DNA of 37,928 bases from Streptomyces sp. CBMA29 (GCF_014596445.1 NZ_MECL01000091.1:1-37928); one strand, 5' to 3'. Shown: positions 9,401-17,594, counted from the first letter of the stretch. Program-made: numbers and translations. Notes: generated from the letters alone by a model not told the origin.

Positions 9401-10192
9401 GTGCCCGACGCCAAGATCCTGCTCGAACGTGACGGAGTCCGGCTAGCCGTCGACGACTCCGTCGCGCACATCACCCTGTGCAATCCGGCCAAGCGCAACG
9501 CTCAGTCGCCCGCCCTGTGGCGTGCACTGACCGAGGCGGGCCGGTTGCTGCCGGGACAGGTACGCGTCGTCGTGCTGCGCGGTGAGGGCGTGTCCTTCTC
9601 CGCCGGCCTCGACCGCCAGGCGTTCACGCCCGAGGGCTTCGACGGTGAGCCGTCGTTCCTCGACCTCGCGCGTGGCTCGGAGGCCGGACTCGACGCGGCC
9701 ATCGCCACGTACCAGGACGCCTTCACCTGGTGGCGGCGGACCGACGTGATCACGGTCGCCGCGGTCCAGGGCCACGCCATCGGCGCGGGCTTCCAACTCG
9801 CCCTCGCCTGCGATCTGCGCGTCTGCGCGGACGACGCGCAGTTCGCCATGCGCGAGACCGGTCTCGGCCTGGTCCCCGACCTCACCGGCACCAAGCCGCT
9901 GGTCGAACTGGTCGGATACGGCCGCGCCCTGGAGATCTGCGCCACCGGCCGCTTCGTGCACGCCGACGAGGCCGAGCGCACCGGCCTGGCCAACCTCGTC
10001 GTGCCCGCCGCCGAACTCGACGCCGCTGTCACCGACCTGGTCGGCGCCCTGCTCGCCCCGCCGCGCGACGCGGTCGTCGAGACCAAGGGCCTGCTGCGCG
10101 GCGCCGCCGCCCACACCGAGAAGGAGCAGTACGCGGCCGAACGCGCCGCCCAGGGCCGCCGCCTGCGCGACCTGGCGGGCGTCGGGGAGTAG
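9401..10192 (+). CDS. Enoyl-CoA hydratase/isomerase family protein
   Basis: A 263-residue crotonase-fold protein. The first oxyanion segment is VSFSAGLDRQAF near residues 65-76, and the second is VQGHAIGAGFQLALACDLRVCADDAQFAMRE, split here as VQGHAIGAGFQ and LALACDLR near 120-140. Many members hydrate trans-2-enoyl-CoA in beta-oxidation, but the family also holds isomerases and hydrolases, and the substrate cannot be told here. GTG at 9401 has GGAGG six bases upstream. It lies 91 nt downstream of gbn on the same strand, so read-through is possible. Confidence 0.88.
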   Translation: MPDAKILLERDGVRLAVDDSVAHITLCNPAKRNAQSPALWRALTEAGRLLPGQVRVVVLRGEGVSFSAGLDRQAFTPEGFDGEPSFLDLARGSEAGLDAAIATYQDAFTWWRRTDVITVAAVQGHAIGAGFQLALACDLRVCADDAQFAMRETGLGLVPDLTGTKPLVELVGYGRALEICATGRFVHADEAERTGLANLVVPAAELDAAVTDLVGALLAPPRDAVVETKGLLRGAAAHTEKEQYAAERAAQGRRLRDLAGVGE

Positions 10193-10206
10193 GACCTGTC
10201 GGGCGC

Positions 10207-10223
10207 ACGTCCGCGCCGGACGT
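10207..10223. terminator. Short hairpin between convergent genes
   Basis: ACGTCCG (10207-10213) and CGGACGT (10217-10223) form a 7-bp stem with a 3-nt loop, followed by TTC, between the hydratase gene and the minus-strand P10-family gene. Confidence 0.4.
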
Positions 10224-10243
10224 TTCGCGGGGCCCGGGACGGA

Positions 10244-10993
10244 TCAGCCCGCGTCCGTCACCACGACGGCGGTACGCACCGGGCCCGGCGCGCCCTCGGC
10301 CGCCGCGACCGTGACGGCGGCGGCCACCGACCGCGCCACCTCCAGCGGCCGGTGGCCGGGCGACACCGCGATCTGCACCTGGACGCGGCGGCCCGGCGCC
10401 TCGTCGGCCGCATCCGCCGCCGTGTCCTGGATCCGCACACCGGAGCCGAGGCCGACCGGCCGCCTGCTCAGCCGTACGACACCGGGCACGGTCAGCGCGG
10501 CCGTCGCGACCGCTTCCGCCAGGCCACTGGGGTCGAGCGGTACGGGAGCCTCGTCGCCGTCCGGCTCCGCGTCCTCGGCTTCCGCCAGCTCGTTCACGGG
10601 CGCGTCGTCACCGTCCAGCAGCCCGGTGACCTGGAGGTCCACCTCCGTCACGGCGATGCCGAGGCCGTCGCGCGCGGTCGTCCACAGCACGTCGCGCAGC
10701 CGGTCGGCGGCCTGCGGCAGCGGCTCGTCGGCGGTCGCCTCGAACGACGCCTCGATCCGCACCGGCAGATGCGGCAGCGCGCCCACCGGACCGGACCGCG
10801 GTGCCTCGCCCCCGCTTTCGGCCAGCGCCAGGGACACCCCGCCCAGCCGTACCCCGGACAGCCCGGCGGTCGTCCACCGCAGCGCGCGTACGGCCGCGCG
10901 CTCGGTCATCCAGGCGTTGTCGTCGGGGGTGCCGAGCGGGAGCAGGCGGCCCAGCGCGACCTGCTCCCGTACGGTCCGGGCCAGTCGGTCCAT
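10244..10993 (-). CDS. P10-family protein divergent to the Asp23 cluster
   Basis: A 249-residue acidic soluble protein with no signal or membrane segment. From memory, homologues in Streptomyces carry the label nucleopolyhedrovirus P10 family; the viral name is not informative. It begins MDRLARTVREQVALGRLLPL and contains GLSGVRLGGVSLAL and a central acidic stretch near 145 (ELAEAEDAEPDGDEAPVP). The C-terminal VPGVVRLSRRPVGLGSGVRI and VQIAVSPGHRPLEVARSV echo Asp23/Gls24-type sequence. ATG at 10993 is used; a GTG two codons earlier (10999) is better spaced from GGAAGG and could be the true start. It diverges from two Asp23 genes, which suggests a linked envelope function. Confidence 0.7.
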   Translation of the reverse strand: MDRLARTVREQVALGRLLPLGTPDDNAWMTERAAVRALRWTTAGLSGVRLGGVSLALAESGGEAPRSGPVGALPHLPVRIEASFEATADEPLPQAADRLRDVLWTTARDGLGIAVTEVDLQVTGLLDGDDAPVNELAEAEDAEPDGDEAPVPLDPSGLAEAVATAALTVPGVVRLSRRPVGLGSGVRIQDTAADAADEAPGRRVQVQIAVSPGHRPLEVARSVAAAVTVAAAEGAPGPVRTAVVVTDAG

Positions 10994-11133
10994 GGTCACC
11001 AGATATCGCCTTCCGCAGGCCGACCACTCTCTTGGGGGGTCGGAACAGCCCTCTCGCCGGTTCCCCGCAGCGCGCGGGGGCATGCGCACATAGTGTGGGG
11101 CACGGAGCAGCCCATACGAAGGGACGACTCGCG

Positions 11134-11631
11134 ATGACGGACACCGCACAGTACGACCGGCCGGAGCCCGAGGGCTCGTCAGCGGCCGAGGGCAGGACCC
11201 TGGACAAGGCCAGCGCGGGCGGGCGCAAAGCGCTCGGCGACCCGGCCACGCGCGGCCGCACGACGATCGCCGACGGCGTGGTGGAGAAGATCGCCGGACT
11301 CGCCGCCCGTGACGTGGTCGGCGTGCACGCGATGGGCACCGGCCTGTCGCGCACCTTCGGCGCGGTCCGCGACCGCGTGCCCGGCGGCACCAAGTCGGTG
11401 TCGCGCGGCGTGAAGGCGGAGGTCGGCGAGGTGCAGACCGCGCTCGACCTGGACATCGTCGTCGAATACGGCGTGTCGATCGTCGAAGTGGCCCGCGCCG
11501 TGAGGGAGAACGTGGTCAACGCCGTGGAGCGGATGACCGGTCTCGAGGTCGTCGAGGTCAACGTCGCCGTGGGCGACGTGAAACTTCCTGACGAAGATGA
11601 CGACGACGAGCGTGAGCAACGGGTCCAGTAA
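11134..11631 (+). CDS. Asp23/Gls24 family envelope stress response protein (first copy)
   Basis: A 165-residue cytoplasmic protein. After a polar N-terminus of about 45 residues comes the Asp23 core: GRTTIADGVVEKIAGLAARD, then VVGVHAMGTG and ALDLDIVVEYGVSIVEVARA, with VVNAVERMTGLEVVEVNVAV closing it. The tail is strongly acidic (DEDDDDEREQ). In Staphylococcus, Asp23 coats the inner face of the membrane and is anchored by AmaP; an AmaP-like gene lies four genes downstream. ATG at 11134 has AAGGGA nine bases upstream. It is the first gene of a five-gene run with overlaps from the third gene on. Confidence 0.9.
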   Translation: MTDTAQYDRPEPEGSSAAEGRTLDKASAGGRKALGDPATRGRTTIADGVVEKIAGLAARDVVGVHAMGTGLSRTFGAVRDRVPGGTKSVSRGVKAEVGEVQTALDLDIVVEYGVSIVEVARAVRENVVNAVERMTGLEVVEVNVAVGDVKLPDEDDDDEREQRVQ

Positions 11632-11690
11632 GGGTCCAAGACAGTGCAGACGGAGATGGTCAACACGACCAATGGGACGGAGTGCGGACG

Positions 11691-11891
11691 ATGAGCATGG
11701 CGGTGATCGGCCTGGCCGTCGGAATGGCGCTCGGATTCGCCGGGTATTTCGGCGGGTTCGGTGCTTTTCTGCTGGTGGCGGCGCTCGGCGCGGTCGGTTT
11801 CGTGGCGGGCAAATTCCTCGACGGCGACCTGGAACCGGGGGAGTTCTTCCGCTCGCGTGACCGTGGCCGCGACCGCGACCGGCGGCGCTGA
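11691..11891 (+). CDS. Small membrane protein of the Asp23 cluster (DUF2273-like)
   Basis: A 66-residue protein with one or two hydrophobic stretches at residues 3-45 (AVIGLAVGMALGFAGYFGGF, then FLLVAALGAVGFVAGKFLD) and a basic Arg/Asp tail (RSRDRGRDRDRRR). Proteins of this size and pattern sit beside Asp23 genes in many Gram-positive bacteria and are called DUF2273. ATG at 11691 has GGAG eight bases upstream. The stop shares its last base with the next start (TGATG). Confidence 0.72.
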   Translation: MSMAVIGLAVGMALGFAGYFGGFGAFLLVAALGAVGFVAGKFLDGDLEPGEFFRSRDRGRDRDRRR

Positions 11892-12262
11892 TGGGGACAG
11901 CCGTCCCCGCACCGCTGCCCGCGGCCGACCGCGGGGCACTGCGGATCGCGGACCGGGTGGTCGCGAAGATCGCCGCCCAGGCGGCCGGTGAGGTCCTCCA
12001 CGACGCGCCGGGCGCCGCGCTGGTGCCGAAGGACCACTCCCCGCACGCCTCGGTCTCGGTCCGCAAGGACAGCGCGCGGCTGCGGCTCACCCTCGAACTG
12101 GGCTACCCCACCGACATCGGCTCGGTGTGCGGCTCGGTGCGCAGCCATGTCACGTCCCGCGTCGAGGCGTTGACCGGCATGTCGGTGCCCGAGGTCGCGG
12201 TCGAGGTGGAGCGGCTGCACTCGGCCGCCGACCGCCGCAAGGACGAGGGAAGGGTCCAGTGA
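11891..12262 (+). CDS. Asp23/Gls24 family protein (second copy)
   Basis: A 123-residue protein containing LRIADRVVAKIAAQAAGEVL near 17-36, LRLTLELGYPTDIGSVCGSV near 65, and VTSRVEALTGMSVPEVAVEV near 87-106, which is the Asp23/Gls24 core without the long N-terminal extension of the first copy. The start overlaps the preceding stop by one base, and its own stop overlaps the next GTG (GTGA), so translation is probably coupled. Two diverged Asp23 paralogues in one operon suggest a hetero-oligomer, which is inference. Confidence 0.85.
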   Translation: MGTAVPAPLPAADRGALRIADRVVAKIAAQAAGEVLHDAPGAALVPKDHSPHASVSVRKDSARLRLTLELGYPTDIGSVCGSVRSHVTSRVEALTGMSVPEVAVEVERLHSAADRRKDEGRVQ

Positions 12263-13254
12263 GCGACAGCGAGAGTCCCTGGAAGAAGCCGGACGCCGGC
12301 GCTGAGCCGGGGGAGGGGGCGGAGCGGCGCCCCGAGCCGGGCCCTGCCGACGACCGCTCCCAGCAGACTCCCGAGCACGGCTCGGAACACCCTCAGGACC
12401 AGGATTTCGGAGCCTCCGAGTACGGCTCGGAGCAGGCATCCGAGGGGGGCTACGGAGCCTCCGAGTACGGCTCGGGACCGGGCGGGGTGCCGGGGGCCGA
12501 GCCCGGATACGAGTCCGAGTACGGGCGCGACCCCGGATACGGCTCCGACCCCGGATACGGGTCGGGCGCGGGGTACGACCCGGCGTCCGGTCCGGGATCG
12601 ACCCTCGCGGGCGGGACCCCCGGCGTCCTCGCCGGAGGCGACACCCTCACGGACCCCGCCACCCGCACCCTTGAGCCGTACGCCCTGACCGCGGATCAGA
12701 CCCCGGTCAAGGCGCGCCGGTTCTGGGCCGGACGCCGGGTGCCCGCGGCGATCACCGCCGCGGTGCTCCTCGGGATCGCGGGGCTCTTCCTGTACGACAT
12801 CGCCGCCGTCCGCGCCGACCGGCGCGCGATGGCGTGGCGGACCCGGCTCGCCGACGAACTGGCCACCCGCCACCTGGACAACGTCTGGGTGATCGTCGGC
12901 GCCGCCGTGGCCGCCGTACTCGGCCTCTGGCTGATCCTGCTGGCCCTCACGCCGGGCGAGCGCGGCCTGCTGCCGATGACCCGGCGCGGCGAGAACGGCG
13001 TCCGCGCGGGACTCGACCGGCACGCGGCCGAACTGGTGCTGCGCGACCGGGCGATGGAGGTCGCGGGCATCCGCTGGGTACGGGTCAAGGTCGGCCGCCG
13101 CCGGATCAAGGCGCACGGCTCCTCGCACTTCCGCGAACTCGACGCGGTGCGCGCGGACCTGACGACCACGCTCGGCGCCGCCGTACGCCAACTCGGCCTC
13201 GCCAGACCGCCGCAGCTCCGCGTCCATGTCCAGCGCGCAGAGAAGAAGGGGTGA
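12259..13254 (+). CDS. DUF6286-type membrane protein of the Asp23 cluster
   Basis: A 331-residue protein. Residues 1-150 are acidic and low complexity, with imperfect repeats such as SEYGS and DPGYGS. Two membrane spans follow at about 161-184 (VPAAITAAVLLGIAGLFLYD) and 209-231 (VWVIVGAAVAAVLGLWLILL). The last 100 residues, with RRGENGVRAGLDRHAAELVL and VAGIRWVRVKVGRRRIKAHG, look like the globular DUF6286 domain, related in pattern to the Asp23/AmaP fold. GTG at 12259 overlaps the preceding stop, and a GTGA overlap follows at its own end. It probably serves as a membrane-bound partner of the two Asp23 proteins. Confidence 0.75.
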   Translation: MSDSESPWKKPDAGAEPGEGAERRPEPGPADDRSQQTPEHGSEHPQDQDFGASEYGSEQASEGGYGASEYGSGPGGVPGAEPGYESEYGRDPGYGSDPGYGSGAGYDPASGPGSTLAGGTPGVLAGGDTLTDPATRTLEPYALTADQTPVKARRFWAGRRVPAAITAAVLLGIAGLFLYDIAAVRADRRAMAWRTRLADELATRHLDNVWVIVGAAVAAVLGLWLILLALTPGERGLLPMTRRGENGVRAGLDRHAAELVLRDRAMEVAGIRWVRVKVGRRRIKAHGSSHFRELDAVRADLTTTLGAAVRQLGLARPPQLRVHVQRAEKKG

Positions 13255-13262
13255 CCGGGCGG

Positions 13263-13859
13263 ATGCGTACCGTACTGAACCGGGTCCTGCTCGCGCTGAC
13301 CGGACTCGTCCTGCTGATCGTGGGCCTGTCCGTGCTGCTCGGCGGGCTCGACCTGCAACGCCGGTGGAATTTCACGATGCCGCACTGGTGGCCCTTCACC
13401 GGCCCCAAGGACGTGCTGCTTTCCGCGCACGACAGGACCCGCTACCGCTCGGACGGCTGGTGGTGGCCGGTGGTCATCGCCGTGCTCGGCGTGCTCGTGC
13501 TCGCCGCCCTGTGGTGGCTGCTCGCCCAGGCCCGCACCCGGCGGCTGCGCCAGCTCCGGGTCGACAGCGGCGACGGACAGGGCGCGCTGCTGCGCGGCCG
13601 GGCCGTGGAGAACGCGCTGACCTCGGAGACCGAGGCGTACGAGGGCGTGGAGTGGGCCAGAGCGGCGCTGCGCGGCAAGCGCGGCGCACCGGTCGCCCGG
13701 ATAGTGCTGGGCCTGGCGGCCGACGCCACCCCGGACGAGGTGGTCGCCGGTCTCGACAGCGCGGTGCTCCACCGCGCCCGTACGTCGGCCGGTCTGGACA
13801 AGCTGCCCGCCGAGGCGCGGCTGCGCGCGGTCAGGCACCGCGCGGCGCGGGTCAGCTGA
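13263..13859 (+). CDS. amaP: Asp23 membrane anchor protein, AmaP-like
   Basis: A 198-residue protein with membrane spans at about 5-27 (LNRVLLALTGLVLLIVGLSV) and 66-88 (WWWPVVIAVLGVLVLAALWW), separated by a tryptophan-rich loop. A cytoplasmic C-terminal part contains LLRGRAVENALTSETEAYEG and ARIVLGLAADATPDEVVAGL. This two-span hairpin with a C-terminal Asp23-related domain is the AmaP arrangement. ATG at 13263 has AAGGGG eleven bases upstream; a GTG at 13251 overlapping the previous stop (GTGA) is an equally plausible start. It is the last gene of the operon and is followed by a strong hairpin. Confidence 0.78.
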   Translation: MRTVLNRVLLALTGLVLLIVGLSVLLGGLDLQRRWNFTMPHWWPFTGPKDVLLSAHDRTRYRSDGWWWPVVIAVLGVLVLAALWWLLAQARTRRLRQLRVDSGDGQGALLRGRAVENALTSETEAYEGVEWARAALRGKRGAPVARIVLGLAADATPDEVVAGLDSAVLHRARTSAGLDKLPAEARLRAVRHRAARVS

Positions 13860-13884
13860 CCCGCCCGCCCGCCCTTCCCCCGCG

Positions 13885-13925
13885 GAGCCCTCACCGAGCC
13901 CTCACCGAGCCGTCGGTGAGGGCTC
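13885..13925. terminator. Terminator with duplicated 5' arm
   Basis: GAGCCCTCACCGA (13896-13908) pairs with TCGGTGAGGGCTC (13913-13925) over 13 bp with a 4-nt loop, followed by TTC. The arm is preceded by another copy starting at 13885, so the 3' arm could pair with either. It lies between AmaP and the convergent SDR gene. Confidence 0.75.
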
Positions 13926-13983
13926 TTCGCGTCCCCGTCCCGGCGCGCGCCGGGCGCCGCGGTCCCGCGGTCCCGCGTGTCTG

Positions 13984-14745
13984 TCACAGGGCGCGCTGGG
14001 CGCCGCCGTCCACCGGCAGCAGCACGCCGGTCAGATACGACGCGGCGGGCGAGAGCAGGAAGGCCGCGGCCCGGCCGAACTCCTCGGGCGTGCCGTAGCG
14101 CCGCAGCGGGATCGACGCGCTCGCCCTGGCCCTGGCCGCCGCCTCGTCGCCGCCGAGCGCGTCCAGCTCCCGTACCCGGTCGGTGTCGATCCGCGACGGC
14201 AGCAGGCCGACCACCCGGATGCCGCGCGGCCCCAGTTCGGCGGCGAGGGTCTTGGCGAAACCCGCGAGCCCTGGCCGCAGACCGTTCGACACGGCGAGGC
14301 CGGGGATCGGCTCGCGGACCGAACCCGAGAGCACGAAGCCGATGACACCGCCGTCCGCCAGCTCGGCCGCGGCGGCGCGGGCCAGCCGTACCGCGCCCAG
14401 GAACACCGTCTCGAAGGACCGCAGCCACTGCTCGTCGGTGCTGTCGGCGGCGGAGCCCGCCGGCGGTCCGCCGACGCTGATCAGCACCCCGTCGACCCGG
14501 CCGAAGCGCTCGCGGGCCGCCGCCAGCAGCCGATGCGCCGTATCCGGGGCGGAGTTGTCGGCGGCGACACCCAACGCCTTGTCCGGGCCTCCCAGTTGCC
14601 CGGCCGCGGCGGCCACCGACTCGGCCGTGCGCCCGGAGACCACCACCTTCGCGCCGTCGGCGACCAGTTCGCGGGCCGCCGCGAAACCGAGGCCGCGGCT
14701 GGCGCCCGTGAGGACGTACACCCGTCCGTCGAGTCCGAGATCCAT
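13984..14745 (-). CDS. Short-chain dehydrogenase/reductase with atypical active site
   Basis: A 253-residue Rossmann-fold protein with cofactor motif GASRGLG near 13-19, SVGG in place of the usual NNAG near 90, and a typical end LTGVLLPVDGG. After the putative catalytic serine in VLSGSV, the position of the catalytic tyrosine is occupied by serine and that of the lysine by arginine (SNGLR instead of YxxxK). I recall SDR subgroups with such changes, so it may not be a conventional oxidoreductase. ATG at 14745 has AAGGGA about 10 nt upstream, inside the end of the GH15 gene, which stops 2 nt before the ATG; the pair is an operon. Confidence 0.82.
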   Translation of the reverse strand: MDLGLDGRVYVLTGASRGLGFAAARELVADGAKVVVSGRTAESVAAAAGQLGGPDKALGVAADNSAPDTAHRLLAAARERFGRVDGVLISVGGPPAGSAADSTDEQWLRSFETVFLGAVRLARAAAAELADGGVIGFVLSGSVREPIPGLAVSNGLRPGLAGFAKTLAAELGPRGIRVVGLLPSRIDTDRVRELDALGGDEAAARARASASIPLRRYGTPEEFGRAAAFLLSPAASYLTGVLLPVDGGAQRAL

Positions 14746-14747
14746 GG

Positions 14748-16538
14748 TCAGCATTCCCTTATGGCAGGCAGGCCCGACAGGGCGAGCGCGGTGTTGACGA
14801 GTCCGACGTGGCTGAACGCCTGCGGGAAGTTGCCCAGCAGCCGCCCGGCGACCGGGTCCCACTCCTCGGCCAGCAGCCCGACGTCGTTGCGCAACGTCAG
14901 CAGCCGCTCGAACAGTTCGTTCGCCTCGTCCTTACGGCCGATCGCGTGCAGCGCGTCCGCGAGCCAGAACGAGCAGGCCAGGAAGGCCCCTTCGGAGCCG
15001 GGCAGCCCGTCCACGCCGACCGCGTCCGGGGTGTAGCGGCGGACGAAACCGCCGAGGTCCAGTTCGCGGCGGACCGCTTCCACCGTGCCGATCACGCGGC
15101 GGTCGGTGGGCGGCAGGAATCCCACCTGCGGGATGAGCAGCGTCGCCGCGTCCAGCTCCTCGGAGCCGTAGGACTGCGTGAAGGTGTTGCGCTGCGCGTC
15201 GTAGCCCTTCTCGCAGACCTCCGCGTGCACCTGGGCGCGCATCGAACGCCAGCGCCCCACATCGCCCTTGAGCCGCGGCAGCGCCTCCACGGTCCGCACC
15301 GCGCGGTCGGCGGCGACCCAGGCCATCACCTTGGAGTGCACGAAGTGGCGGCGGGGGCCGCGGACTTCCCAGATGCCCTCGTCCGGCTCGTGCCACGTGG
15401 ACTCCAGGAAGTCCATCAGGGCGCGTTGCAGATTCCAGGCGTGCGGCTCGTCGCGCATCCCGGCCGCCCGCGCCAGGAACAGCGAGTCCAACACCTCGCC
15501 GTACACGTCGAGTTGGAGCTGTCCCGCGGCGGCGTTGCCGATCCGGACCGGCGCCGAGCCCTCGTAGCCGCGCAGCCACGGCACCTCGAACTCCGTCAGC
15601 CGCCGCTCGCCGCCGATGCCGTACATGATCTGGAGGTCGGCCGGGTCGCCCGCCACCGCGCGCAGCAGCCAGTCGCGCCAGGCGCCCGCCTCCTGGAGAT
15701 AGCCGCCCTCCACCAGGGCGTTGAGGGTCAGCGCCGCGTCGCGCAGCCAGCAGTAGCGGTAGTCCCAGTTGCGGACCCCGCCGATCTCCTCGGGCAGCGA
15801 TGTGGTCGCGGCGGCGGCGATGCCACCGCTGGGCGCGTACGTGAGCGCCTTGAGCGTGATCAGCGACCGCACCACGGCCGACCGCCACGGCCCCTCGTAA
15901 CGGCACTGCGCCGACCACTCGTCCCAGTCGGCCAGGCTGTGGTCCAGCGCCTCGTACGGGTCGATCCGCCGGGGCCGCTTCTCGTGCGAGGGGTGCCAGG
16001 TCAGTATGAACGCGACCCGGTCGCCCTCGGCGACGGTGAAGTCGGAGTACGTGCGCATGTCCTTGCCGTACGCCCGGACCGGCGGGTCGCTGCGCAGCCA
16101 GACCGAGTCGGGGCCCGCGATGGCCACCCGGTGCCCGTCGGCGCGCCGCATCCACGGCACGACCGCGCCGTAGTCGAACCGCAGCGTCAGCTCGGCCCGC
16201 ATGTCGACCCGGCCCGACACGCACTCGACGATCCTGATCACATCGGGCGCCCGGTCGCGCTGCGGCATGAAGTCGGTGACCTTGACGGTCCCGGTCGGCG
16301 TCTCCCAGAAGGTGTCGAGCACCAGCGTGTCGCCCCGGTACGAGCGGTGCGAACACGTCTGCGCGCCCACCGGCGCCAGCAGCCAGCGGCCGTTGCCCTC
16401 GTCACCGAGCAGCGCGGCGAAGCAGGCGGCCGAGTCGAAGCGGGGCAGGCACAGCCAGTCGATGGAACCGTCCCTGCCCACCAGCGCGGCGGTCTGGAGA
16501 TCGCCGATGAGCGCGTAATCCTCGATACGTCCTGGCAC
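14748..16538 (-). CDS. Glycoside hydrolase family 15 protein (glucoamylase/trehalase-like)
   Basis: A 596-residue cytoplasmic protein without signal peptide. The start VPGRIEDYALIGDLQTAALV and then GSIDWLCLPRFDSAACFAAL is the N-terminal beta-sandwich domain typical of bacterial GH15. The (alpha/alpha)6 catalytic part follows with GGVRNWDYRYCWLRDAALTL near 260 and LLAEEWDPVAGRLLGNFPQA near 565. Mycobacterial proteins of this type hydrolyse trehalose, so trehalase is plausible, but glucan substrates cannot be excluded. GTG at 16538 is the family-typical start, though no good ribosome binding site is seen. It lies upstream of the SDR gene in the same operon. Confidence 0.92.
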   Translation of the reverse strand: MPGRIEDYALIGDLQTAALVGRDGSIDWLCLPRFDSAACFAALLGDEGNGRWLLAPVGAQTCSHRSYRGDTLVLDTFWETPTGTVKVTDFMPQRDRAPDVIRIVECVSGRVDMRAELTLRFDYGAVVPWMRRADGHRVAIAGPDSVWLRSDPPVRAYGKDMRTYSDFTVAEGDRVAFILTWHPSHEKRPRRIDPYEALDHSLADWDEWSAQCRYEGPWRSAVVRSLITLKALTYAPSGGIAAAATTSLPEEIGGVRNWDYRYCWLRDAALTLNALVEGGYLQEAGAWRDWLLRAVAGDPADLQIMYGIGGERRLTEFEVPWLRGYEGSAPVRIGNAAAGQLQLDVYGEVLDSLFLARAAGMRDEPHAWNLQRALMDFLESTWHEPDEGIWEVRGPRRHFVHSKVMAWVAADRAVRTVEALPRLKGDVGRWRSMRAQVHAEVCEKGYDAQRNTFTQSYGSEELDAATLLIPQVGFLPPTDRRVIGTVEAVRRELDLGGFVRRYTPDAVGVDGLPGSEGAFLACSFWLADALHAIGRKDEANELFERLLTLRNDVGLLAEEWDPVAGRLLGNFPQAFSHVGLVNTALALSGLPAIREC

Positions 16539-16629
16539 GGTGCCGCTTCGCCGCCTTCCGGTGGTGCTCGCCTCGCCCGGACACGGTGTGCGCCGGGCTC
16601 TGGTCTCCGTAGCGTGCGGGGGCGGGGCG

Positions 16630-17478
16630 TCAGACCGCTACCGGAACGCTGCCCTCGGGTTCCTGCGGGCTCTCCGGATTGTCCTGCTTCTCGCGTGCCG
16701 CGAGCCGTTCGGCGCGCTCGCGGCGCAGCAGCACCACCCAGCCGACCGGCACCATGCCCGTGAACAGCCACCACTGGATCGCGTACGCCATGTGCGGGCC
16801 GATGCTGCTGTGGTCGGGTTCGGGAATGAGCGCGGGCTGGTGCGGACCCGGCTTCGGCGTGATGGACACCAGTTCCATGTAGCCCGACAGCAGCGTCCGC
16901 GGCATGTACGTCGCGTCCACGGTGCTGCTGATCAGCATGATCTGCCGGTCCGGCAGGCCCGAGCGGTTGCGGATGCCCGTCGACGACGTCGTCTCGTCGG
17001 GGCGCAGCCGCCCGGTGACCGTCACTTCGCCGGACGGCGGCGGCGTGATCTTCGGGAACGCGGTCGGGTCGTTGCCCGGCGAGATCCAGCCCCGGTTCAC
17101 CAGCACCGCGCGGCCGTCGGCCAGCACCAGCGGGGTGATCACGTGGTAGCCGACCTCCTGGCCGCCGCCCGACGTGTCGTCCGAGCCGTCGTTGCCGGCG
17201 GTCCGGTGCCGGGCCACCACCTCGTGCGCCGTGTCGAAGTGCCCGGTCGCCGTCACCGACTTGTACAGATCGCTCTTCGGCAGGACGGCACCCGGATGTG
17301 TCACCGACTCGACCTCGACCGGGGCGGCCTTCAGGCTCGCCGCGATGATCTTGTTGTTCGCCACCCGGTGCTCGTGCCGATGGAGCTGCCAGAAGCCCAG
17401 TCTGACCATGGTGGGCATCATGACCAGACCGAGGAGGGTGAGGATCACCCATTGGCGGGACCAGAGGAAGCGGTACAC
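16630..17478 (-). CDS. SURF1 family cytochrome oxidase assembly protein
   Basis: A 282-residue membrane protein with an N-terminal span (about 8-27, WVILTLLGLVMMPTMVRLGF) followed at once by WQLHRHEHR. The body is extracytoplasmic and contains the SURF1 marks VLVNRGWI near 120 and GEVTVTGRLRP near 145. A second span lies near 235-255 (YAIQWWLFTGMVPVGWVVLL). SURF1 helps insert heme a into cytochrome aa3 oxidase. GTG at 17478 lies 6 nt after TACCGT on the minus strand and has no good Shine-Dalgarno sequence, so it may be leaderless. The C-terminal tail is polar and acidic. Confidence 0.88.
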   Translation of the reverse strand: MYRFLWSRQWVILTLLGLVMMPTMVRLGFWQLHRHEHRVANNKIIAASLKAAPVEVESVTHPGAVLPKSDLYKSVTATGHFDTAHEVVARHRTAGNDGSDDTSGGGQEVGYHVITPLVLADGRAVLVNRGWISPGNDPTAFPKITPPPSGEVTVTGRLRPDETTSSTGIRNRSGLPDRQIMLISSTVDATYMPRTLLSGYMELVSITPKPGPHQPALIPEPDHSSIGPHMAYAIQWWLFTGMVPVGWVVLLRRERAERLAAREKQDNPESPQEPEGSVPVAV

Positions 17479-17540
17479 CCCACGACGGTACAACTCGGTC
17501 GGGGCACGGCTTCCGGAGGGGGTCCTCAGACGGGGGCGGC

Positions 17541-17580
17541 CGGGGTGAACGGGGTCGGACGGGGTCGGACGGGGTGAGGG
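17541..17580. repeat. 10-bp tandem repeat between SURF1 and the zinc-ribbon gene
   Basis: Two exact copies of GGGGTCGGAC (17551-17570) are flanked by close variants CGGGGTGAAC and GGGGTGAGGG, giving four units with a 10-bp period. They lie in the intergenic region upstream of SURF1 and just past the zinc-ribbon gene; no function is apparent. Confidence 0.75.
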
Positions 17581-17594
17581 GCGGCCGGCCGGGC

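Noticed and set aside
12403..12600. Repeats SEYGS/DPGYGS as a possible CRISPR or minisatellite array
   Set aside because: They are imperfect codon-level repeats inside a coding region with irregular spacing and no unique spacers.
14808..16763. 651-codon plus-strand frame opposite the GH15 gene
   Set aside because: The translation is Arg/Val/Gln-rich without domains, while the minus strand encodes a clear GH15 enzyme.
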